Assembly (NCBI GenBank): GCA_011523195.1
Contig: WTHH01000015.1
Span: 1 to 7,968, forward strand
Length of the DNA stretch: 7,968 bases
From: Verrucomicrobiales bacterium
GTDB lineage: Bacteria > Verrucomicrobiota > Verrucomicrobiia > Limisphaerales > UBA1096
Direction of reading: 5' to 3'
The notes below the pieces were generated by a model. The model saw only the letters and a program-made list of their open reading frames with translations. It was not told the origin of the DNA and did not search any database. Positions 1 to 5,088 of this stretch are shown piece by piece; within the stretch, counting starts at the first letter, position 1; each line of letters begins with the position of its first letter. Made by a program: the position numbers and the translations under genes.

Positions 1-2
1 TC

Positions 3-347
3 TCCGGTGCGGGCGGGCATGCGCGGGATCGATACGAACCGGCGGATGCCTTTGCGGATGATTTCTCATGGGGCTATCGGCTCGCTGCCCGATTTGATTA
101 CACGGATGTTTTTGGAGGCGTGAATCTTTCGCCGGCAGTTGCTTTTTCCCATGACGTTGATGGCATCACGCCGGGACCAATTGGGAACTTCCTGCAGGAT
201 CGCAAGAGCGTGACCGTCGGCGTGACGGCTACCTACCAGAACTCATGGCAAGGCGCCATCAAGTACACGGAGTACTTTGGCAACGAGCAATACAACCTGA
301 TGGCGGATCGCGACTTCCTGTCAGCGGTAGTCCAATACTCCTTCTAA
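3..347 (+). CDS. DUF1302 family outer-membrane protein, C-terminal end (5' truncated by window)
   Basis: The frame is open from the left edge and gives 114 residues before TAA at 345-347. Features resembling DUF1302 proteins include an early DDFSWGYRL segment, GVNLSPAVAFSHDVDG, then TPGPIGNFLQDRKSVTVGV and a closing DRDFLSAVVQYSF. The chain alternates polar and hydrophobic residues like beta-strands and ends in Phe, the usual C-terminal signal for outer-membrane barrel insertion by the BAM machinery. The gene begins upstream of the window; the GTG at 120 is internal (Val), because family-like sequence continues before it. The family is thought to form an outer-membrane barrel, but its substrate is unknown to me. 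It lies 18 bases before the DUF1329 gene on the same strand, its usual partner, so the two are almost certainly co-transcribed. The family call is strong; a role as the outer-membrane exit or entry pore is inference. Confidence 0.9.
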   Translation, partial: SGAGGHARDRYEPADAFADDFSWGYRLAARFDYTDVFGGVNLSPAVAFSHDVDGITPGPIGNFLQDRKSVTVGVTATYQNSWQGAIKYTEYFGNEQYNLMADRDFLSAVVQYSF

Positions 348-365
348 CCCGGGATTGAATTTAAA

Positions 366-1730
366 ATGAAACAATACACAGTGCATTCATTAGTGACTTC
401 GGCCTTGTTTGCGGCCGGTTTGGCCACCGTCAACGCGGAGATCACCGAGGAGGAGGCGGCGCGATTGGGCAAGGATTTGACACCACTCGGTGGTGAGATG
501 GCCGGCAACGCTGATGGCACCATCCCCAAGTACGAGGGCGGTATCACTAAGCCGTTGCCGGGGTTCAAGCCGGGTGATCATCATCCCGACCCGTTCGCGG
601 AAGACGAGGTGCTATTCACCATCACTGCTGCCAATGCGGACCAGTACGCCGCCAAGCTGACTGATGGTCACAAAGCGTTACTTGCTCAGTATCCGGACAC
701 CTACAAAATGCCGGTTTACCCGACTCGCCGCAGTGCAGCTGTTCCGAAGTTCCGTGAGGATGCGGTCAGAAATTCGTCCTTCGATGTCAAACTGGTCAAT
801 GATGGTAACGGTGTGAACATGATGACGGGTGGTATTCCGTTTCCAATTCCCAAAAACGGTCTAGAGGTGATCTGGAATCATCTTTTTCGGTATCGTGGCG
901 TGACAGGATTGCGGAAGGTTGGTCAGGTAGCCCCCACACGTTCTGGCAAATACACCGTTGTTCAGCTTGAGGAAAACTGGTTGTGGAAATTTCAGTATAC
1001 AGGTGAGCAAGTGACGAAGGACAATAATGTCTTTGTGTATTTCGAACAGAGAATCACCTCCCCGGCGCGTCTTGCTGGAACCATCCTCATGGTTCATGAA
1101 ACGGTTGACCAAGTTGTTCAGCCTCGCAAGGCATGGGTGTACAACACCGGTCAACGGCGTGTTCGCCGGGCACCCAACGTGGCCTACGACAACCCCGGCA
1201 CGGCGGCGGACGGGTTGCGCACCGCGGATCAGTTGGATTTGTTTAACGGGTCACCTGATCGGTACGAATGGAAGCTGTTGGGCAAGAAGGAAATGTACGT
1301 TCCATACAATTCCTACAAGTTGCATAGCGACAAACTAAAGATATCGGACATAATTAAGCCGCTGCATATCAACCAAGAGCACACCCGCTACGAGCTACAT
1401 CGAGTCTGGGTTGTGGACGCTAAGCTGAAACCAGGCAAAAGGCACATATACAAGAAGCGCCGTTTTTACTTTGACGAGGACAGTTGGAGCGCTCTGGTTG
1501 TGGATCAGTATGACAATCAGGATAGGATGTGGCGAGTCTCCGAGGCGCACTGTATTAACTATTATGATTTGCCGGCTATTAATTCCACGTTGGATGTCCA
1601 CACCGATATTTTGTCAGGCCGGTATTTGGCTCATGGTCTGGACAACGAAAACGAGATGTACGATTTCGAATATCAAACCAAGTCCAGCGACTACACCCCG
1701 GCAGCATTGCGGCGGCGTGGGCGCCGTTAG
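366..1730 (+). CDS. DUF1329 family secreted protein, probably periplasmic
   Basis: The product has 454 residues, a normal length for DUF1329. Residues 1-24 form a signal peptide: Lys2, a hydrophobic core at about 8-20, and a likely signal peptidase I cut after TVNA (residue 24). No lipobox Cys is present, so a soluble periplasmic protein is expected. Family-like blocks are ITEEEAARLGKDLTPLGGE (26-44), GGIPFPIPKNGLEVIWNHLF (155-174), WVYNTGQRRVRRAP (257-270), DGLRTADQLDLFNGSPDRY (282-300) and RRFYFDEDSWSALVVDQYD (365-383), with the basic tail LRRRGRR. From memory, DUF1329 is related to the LolA/LolB lipid-carrier fold, which would suit moving a hydrophobic ligand across the periplasm; I could not check this. 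ATG 366 is preferred because it opens directly into the signal peptide, although no clear Shine-Dalgarno precedes it. It sits 18 bases after the DUF1302 stop and 20 before the next gene. GC appears lower here than in the permease gene. Confidence 0.94.
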   Translation: MKQYTVHSLVTSALFAAGLATVNAEITEEEAARLGKDLTPLGGEMAGNADGTIPKYEGGITKPLPGFKPGDHHPDPFAEDEVLFTITAANADQYAAKLTDGHKALLAQYPDTYKMPVYPTRRSAAVPKFREDAVRNSSFDVKLVNDGNGVNMMTGGIPFPIPKNGLEVIWNHLFRYRGVTGLRKVGQVAPTRSGKYTVVQLEENWLWKFQYTGEQVTKDNNVFVYFEQRITSPARLAGTILMVHETVDQVVQPRKAWVYNTGQRRVRRAPNVAYDNPGTAADGLRTADQLDLFNGSPDRYEWKLLGKKEMYVPYNSYKLHSDKLKISDIIKPLHINQEHTRYELHRVWVVDAKLKPGKRHIYKKRRFYFDEDSWSALVVDQYDNQDRMWRVSEAHCINYYDLPAINSTLDVHTDILSGRYLAHGLDNENEMYDFEYQTKSSDYTPAALRRRGRR

Positions 1731-1750
1731 CAGTCAAGCGGGTTTGTTCG

Positions 1751-2779
1751 GTGTTTAATTTCTCCAACCAACCCAACCAACCCCAAGACGGGCCGAGGCG
1801 ATCCTCGGCCCGTTCTTGTTTGCTTATATCGTTGTTGCTTTGTGGTCCCGGCTTGGCCAAGGGCGAGCAACCCAACCCGGCCAAGCCGGTGGATGGCCCG
1901 GCTGTGATGGCCCGCTTGGCCAAGCGCTCGGTGTTTAATGATATCCACGGCCAGGCGGCCAGCGCCATCGCGGTCGGAGAGCGCGGTCACATCCTCCTTT
2001 CCGTTGACCACGGCAATACATGGACACAGCAACCGGCTCCAACCCGGCGTACACTCAACGCTGTGCATTGGGTTGACTCGAGAATAGTATGGTCCGTGGG
2101 CCATCAGTCGGTTGTGCTGCGCTCGCAGGACGGCGGGAAAACATGGAACAAGATTTCGGTGCTCGACGACCCCGAGACGGCGTTTTTGGACGTCCTTTTC
2201 GTCGGTTCGAAAAAGGGCTTCATCGTCGGGTCGTACGGCAAACTTTTTTCAACGAGCGACAGTGGTGAAAAGTGGTCGGAAGTGGCTCAGGACGACGACC
2301 CGCATTTTTACCAGATCGCGAGTGCCGGCGACGGAGTGCTCTGGCTGATCGGCGAGTTTGGTACGGTGTGGCGCAGCAAAGACCTTGGCCAAGCGTGGGA
2401 GCCGCTGGATGCGTTATATGAGGGAACTTTTTTTGGGGCTTTGCCATTGGCCAAGCGCGGGGCGGTGGTGTTCGGATTGCGCGGGAATATTTTACGGAGC
2501 GAGGACGGAGCCGTTTGGCAAAAAATCGAGACCCGGACGAACGCCCTCCTGCATGGTGGGACAACTTTGCGCGACGGTCGGATGGTGCTGACAGCCGGTG
2601 CCGGTGAACTGTTGCTGAGTGAAAACAGTGGGCAATCGTTTTCCGTCGTTCCATTACCGGATAAGGCGGCGAAGCCGATCAGCCTTTGGGAGGCGGGCGA
2701 CGGTGGCCTGTTGGTGACTACTGACCGGGGGATCATCCGTCTGCAACCATTTGACTTGGCGAAAGGAACTGAGCAATGA
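1751..2779 (+). CDS. YCF48-like / BNR Asp-box beta-propeller protein, exported
   Basis: The product has 342 residues with a GTG start. Six Asp-box repeats are visible: SVDHGNTW (84-91), SQDGGKTW (125-132), TSDSGEKW (168-175), SKDLGQAW (209-216), SEDGAVW (250-256) and SENSGQSF (290-297). Their spacing of roughly 40 residues fits one per blade of a propeller, as in YCF48/Hcf136 photosystem II assembly factors and BNR proteins. No photosynthetic role is implied; such proteins also accompany RND permeases in DUF1302/DUF1329 loci. The N-terminus has an Arg-rich stretch (16-21) followed by a hydrophobic core CLLISLLLCG (23-32), consistent with a signal peptide. The Cys at 31 follows Leu, so it is a poor lipobox. 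The start is uncertain: GTG 1751 has no evident ribosome site, and codons 13-21 lie in a terminator-like hairpin. A TTG at 1820 would remove the basic n-region. The stop overlaps the permease start as ATGA, indicating translational coupling. Confidence 0.88.
   Translation: MFNFSNQPNQPQDGPRRSSARSCLLISLLLCGPGLAKGEQPNPAKPVDGPAVMARLAKRSVFNDIHGQAASAIAVGERGHILLSVDHGNTWTQQPAPTRRTLNAVHWVDSRIVWSVGHQSVVLRSQDGGKTWNKISVLDDPETAFLDVLFVGSKKGFIVGSYGKLFSTSDSGEKWSEVAQDDDPHFYQIASAGDGVLWLIGEFGTVWRSKDLGQAWEPLDALYEGTFFGALPLAKRGAVVFGLRGNILRSEDGAVWQKIETRTNALLHGGTTLRDGRMVLTAGAGELLLSENSGQSFSVVPLPDKAAKPISLWEAGDGGLLVTTDRGIIRLQPFDLAKGTEQ
1788..1825 (+). terminator. Intrinsic terminator- or attenuator-like hairpin inside the 5' end of the YCF48-like gene
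   Basis: Bases 1788-1798 (ACGGGCCGAGG) and 1803-1813 (CCTCGGCCCGT) form a perfect 11-bp stem with a 4-base CGAT loop. A T-rich run (TTCTTGTTTGCTT, 1813-1825) follows directly. This is the form of a rho-independent terminator, and it lies 58 bases after the DUF1329 stop. It is within the open frame of the next gene, where it encodes DGPRRSSAR. It could reduce transcription of the two downstream genes relative to DUF1302/DUF1329, or act as an attenuator melted by ribosomes translating from GTG 1751. The structure is seen directly; function is inferred. Confidence 0.5.
1853..1860. repeat. TTGGCCAA palindrome, copy 1
   Basis: Found within GCTTGGCCAAGG in the signal-peptide region of the YCF48-like gene, encoding Gly-Leu-Ala-Lys-Gly. 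A half-site GGCCAAG follows at 1879. Confidence 0.6.
1913..1926. repeat. TTGGCCAA palindrome, copy 2 (14-bp perfect form)
   Basis: CGCTTGGCCAAGCG is a perfect 14-bp palindrome only 53 bases after copy 1. It encodes Arg-Leu-Ala-Lys-Arg at residues 55-59 of the YCF48-like protein. Confidence 0.65.
2385..2392. repeat. TTGGCCAA palindrome, copy 3 (different reading frame)
   Basis: This copy is read in another frame, giving Asp-Leu-Gly-Gln-Ala inside an Asp-box of the YCF48-like protein. It is therefore not explained by a preferred Leu-Ala-Lys peptide. Confidence 0.6.
2447..2454. repeat. TTGGCCAA palindrome, copy 4
   Basis: Followed by GCGCGG and encoding Pro-Leu-Ala-Lys-Arg-Gly between the fourth and fifth Asp-boxes of the propeller, 54 bases after copy 3. 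Confidence 0.6.
2763..2767 (+). promoter_or_regulatory. Ribosome binding site for the RND permease gene
   Basis: AAGGA lies 8 bases before ATG 2776, inside the final codons of the YCF48-like gene. It is the clearest Shine-Dalgarno match before any start in the window and fixes the permease start at the ATGA overlap. Confidence 0.8.
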
Positions 2780-5088
2780 CGAAGCCCACCCTTTTGGCAA
2801 CGGTTGAAGAATGGCTGTTTCGTCACCGGCTCGGCTTTCTTGTCTTGTTCCTCGTATTGACCGCGGTTCTGTTCGGGTTCGCCACACAGACCAAGGTCGA
2901 TGCACGATTTGAAAAACAACTGCCGCAGCAGCACGAGTACATCGAGACGTTTCGCAAGTATCAGGATGAGTTCGGCGGAGCCAACCGGGTGATCGTGGCA
3001 TTGGTTGTGAAGGAGGGCGACGTCTTCACGGCGGACTATTTCAACAAGCTCGAGGCGTTGACGGATGAAGTCTACGCCATGCACGGGGTGAGACAGGAAA
3101 GTGTGACGTCGCTGTTCACGCCCAACGTTCGGTTCACCGAGGTGGTTGAAGATGGGTTCTCTGGAGGTAACGTGGTGCCGGCGGATTTTGAAACCACCCC
3201 CGAGGGTCTGGCTAGGGTAAGGGAGAACGCGCTCAAATCCAACTACATGGGCCGGCTTGTGACCGATTCATTCAACGGGGCGATGGTGATGGCCAATCTG
3301 TTCGAGATCGATCCTGACACGAAGGAACCGCTGGACACGTTTGCCGTGGCCAGCGAACTGGAGGCGCTGCGCGGCAAGTACGAGGACGACAAAACCGGGG
3401 TGCACATCATCGGGTTCTCAAAGGTGATGGGCGATGTCCGCTCCGGGGCGCTAAACGCAATCACGTTTTTTTGCATCACGATCGTCATCACGGCGCTACT
3501 CGTCTGGCTCTACTCGCAGTCGTTTTTGTTTTCCGTACTGCCGATGAGCTGCTCGCTGGCGGCCGTGGTGTGGCAGCTTGGTACACTGCACCTGATGGGA
3601 TATGGCATCGACCCGATGTCGATCCTCGTGCCGTTTCTCGTCTTTGCCATCGGCGTGAGTCACGGAGTGCAGATGGTGCGCGTGTTCCGCAATCAATTGT
3701 TTGAGGGCGTGGATGCGGTTGAGGCAGCGCGTTCCGCGTTTCGCGAACTACTGGTTCCCGGCGGCGTGGCACTGCTGACCGACACCATCGGCTTCATCAC
3801 TATCCTTCTCATCCCGGTGCCGACCATCCGTGAGCTGGCCATCGCGGCCAGCGTCGGTGTGGCGGCGATTATCGTGACCAACCTTATCCTGCTGCCGTTG
3901 ATGTTGTCCTACCTCAAACCAAGGGCCGGCTACCGCGAGCGGGTGGCCAGGCGCAAGGAAAAGACGGTAGTCTTCTGGCACAGGGTGGCCTTGGTCACGC
4001 GGCCGCGATTGGCCAAGGGTTTGGTGATCGTCGGTACGATTCTTTTTGTGCTTGGCTTCGATCAGGCGGCCCGTGTCGAGGTAGGCGACCTGCATCAGGG
4101 CGTGCCCGAGTTGCGGCCCGAATCCCGCTACAATCGGGACACGGCGGTGATCACGGAGAACTTCAACCTCGGCGTCGATGTGTTGGTCGCGTTTACCGAG
4201 ACGGTGAAGGATGGCTCGGTCGACTACGAAGTGATGGAACTGCTCGACCGCTTCGAGTGGCACCTGAAAAATGTCGAGGGCGTAAAGAGCGTGCTGGGGC
4301 TGGCAGGTATGGCGCGTAAAATCAACTCCGGCTACAGCGAGGGCAGTCTCAAGTGGCAGGTGCTTCCGTTTAACAAGGCCATGCTCGCGCAGTCGGTGGG
4401 CCGCGTGGAGACTTCAACCGGCCTGACCAACCTCGACGGCAGCGTGCTGCCGGTGATGGTGTTCCTCGAGGATCACAAGGCGGAGACGCTCCGGCAGGTG
4501 GTCGCTGCGGTGAAGGCGTTCGACACCGAGCACGGTCGGGAAAAGATTCGCTTCCGTCTGGCCGGTGGCAACGCCGGCGTCATGGCGGCTTCGAACGAGG
4601 TCGTGCGGGAGGCGCAGTTCCCGATTTTGATTTATGTTTTCGCTGCGGTGATCCTGCTTTGTTACGCCAGCTTCCGCTCGGTCAGGATCGTGATCTGCAT
4701 CGTTCTTCCGCTCGCGTTGGTGTCGGTGCTCGCGCATACGCTGATGCTGTGGATGGACATCGGCCTGAAGACCTCGACGCTGCCGGTGGTGGCGCTGGGC
4801 GTGGGCGAGGGGGTGGACTACGGGATTTACCTGTTCAGTTGTTTTCTGGCGCAACGCAAAAAAGGGCTGGCGTTCACGAAGGCGATGGACGCCGCTATGA
4901 CCCAGGCTGGCAGCGCCATCGTGTTCACCGGCTTGACGCTCTCCGTCGGCGTCGGCACGTGGGCGTTTTCCGCGCTGCAAATCCAGGTCGATATGGGCAT
5001 TCTGCTGATGTTCATGTTTTTGATGAACATGGTTTGCGCCATTGTGCTGCTGCCGGCGATCGCCCGACTGCTTTTCCGCTCAGAGTGA
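2776..5088 (+). CDS. RND superfamily / MMPL-type inner-membrane permease
   Basis: The product has 770 residues, typical for hydrophobe-handling RND proteins of the MMPL/HpnN type and shorter than AcrB-type pumps. Two halves repeat the RND plan. TM1 is at about 17-37, with a periplasmic domain at 40-225. TM2-6 fall at about 228-247, 251-271, 280-300, 326-347 and 352-380. TM7 is at about 412-430, followed by a second periplasmic domain at 432-612. TM8-12 lie at about 614-631, 635-655, 665-690, 711-731 and 738-765. The second half carries the GVGEGVDYGIYLF motif (675-687), with Asp681 the candidate proton-relay residue. The equivalent first-half site reads FAIGVSHGVQM (290-300), with Ser295-His296 in place of Asp-Tyr; I recall the same SHG motif in permeases of DUF1302/DUF1329 loci elsewhere. 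It is the presumed engine of the operon, using proton-motive force to move a probably lipophilic substrate. Direction and substrate are unknown. The start is set by AAGGA and the ATGA overlap; the 3' end overlaps the opposing gene by 9 bases. Confidence 0.96.
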   Translation: MTKPTLLATVEEWLFRHRLGFLVLFLVLTAVLFGFATQTKVDARFEKQLPQQHEYIETFRKYQDEFGGANRVIVALVVKEGDVFTADYFNKLEALTDEVYAMHGVRQESVTSLFTPNVRFTEVVEDGFSGGNVVPADFETTPEGLARVRENALKSNYMGRLVTDSFNGAMVMANLFEIDPDTKEPLDTFAVASELEALRGKYEDDKTGVHIIGFSKVMGDVRSGALNAITFFCITIVITALLVWLYSQSFLFSVLPMSCSLAAVVWQLGTLHLMGYGIDPMSILVPFLVFAIGVSHGVQMVRVFRNQLFEGVDAVEAARSAFRELLVPGGVALLTDTIGFITILLIPVPTIRELAIAASVGVAAIIVTNLILLPLMLSYLKPRAGYRERVARRKEKTVVFWHRVALVTRPRLAKGLVIVGTILFVLGFDQAARVEVGDLHQGVPELRPESRYNRDTAVITENFNLGVDVLVAFTETVKDGSVDYEVMELLDRFEWHLKNVEGVKSVLGLAGMARKINSGYSEGSLKWQVLPFNKAMLAQSVGRVETSTGLTNLDGSVLPVMVFLEDHKAETLRQVVAAVKAFDTEHGREKIRFRLAGGNAGVMAASNEVVREAQFPILIYVFAAVILLCYASFRSVRIVICIVLPLALVSVLAHTLMLWMDIGLKTSTLPVVALGVGEGVDYGIYLFSCFLAQRKKGLAFTKAMDAAMTQAGSAIVFTGLTLSVGVGTWAFSALQIQVDMGILLMFMFLMNMVCAIVLLPAIARLLFRSE
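4009..4016. repeat. TTGGCCAA palindrome, copy 5
   Basis: The only exact copy in the permease gene. It encodes Arg-Leu-Ala-Lys-Gly at the cytoplasmic edge of TM7. Confidence 0.6.

Noticed and set aside
120..122. GTG as the start of a small 75-residue gene
   Set aside because: The preceding in-frame residues (positions 3-119) continue the DUF1302 similarity, so this is an internal Val codon of a truncated gene.
1765..1785. CCAA-rich tract as a possible tandem repeat or short CRISPR-like unit
   Set aside because: It is a single low-complexity run of about 20 bases with no regular repeat-spacer pattern.
1838..1868. Lipoprotein signal (lipobox) at Cys31 of the propeller protein
   Set aside because: The residues before the Cys are Leu-Leu-Leu; a small residue is normally needed at -1, so an ordinary signal peptide is more likely.
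1579..2104. Minus-strand open frames of 125-129 residues across the DUF1329/propeller junction
   Set aside because: They run antisense to two recognised genes, share no motif I know and arise from the GC-rich hairpin region.
4414..4980. 188-residue open frame on the minus strand inside the permease gene
   Set aside because: It is antisense to well-conserved RND sequence, is rich in His, Arg and Gln without recognisable motifs, and looks like a shadow of a GC-rich gene.
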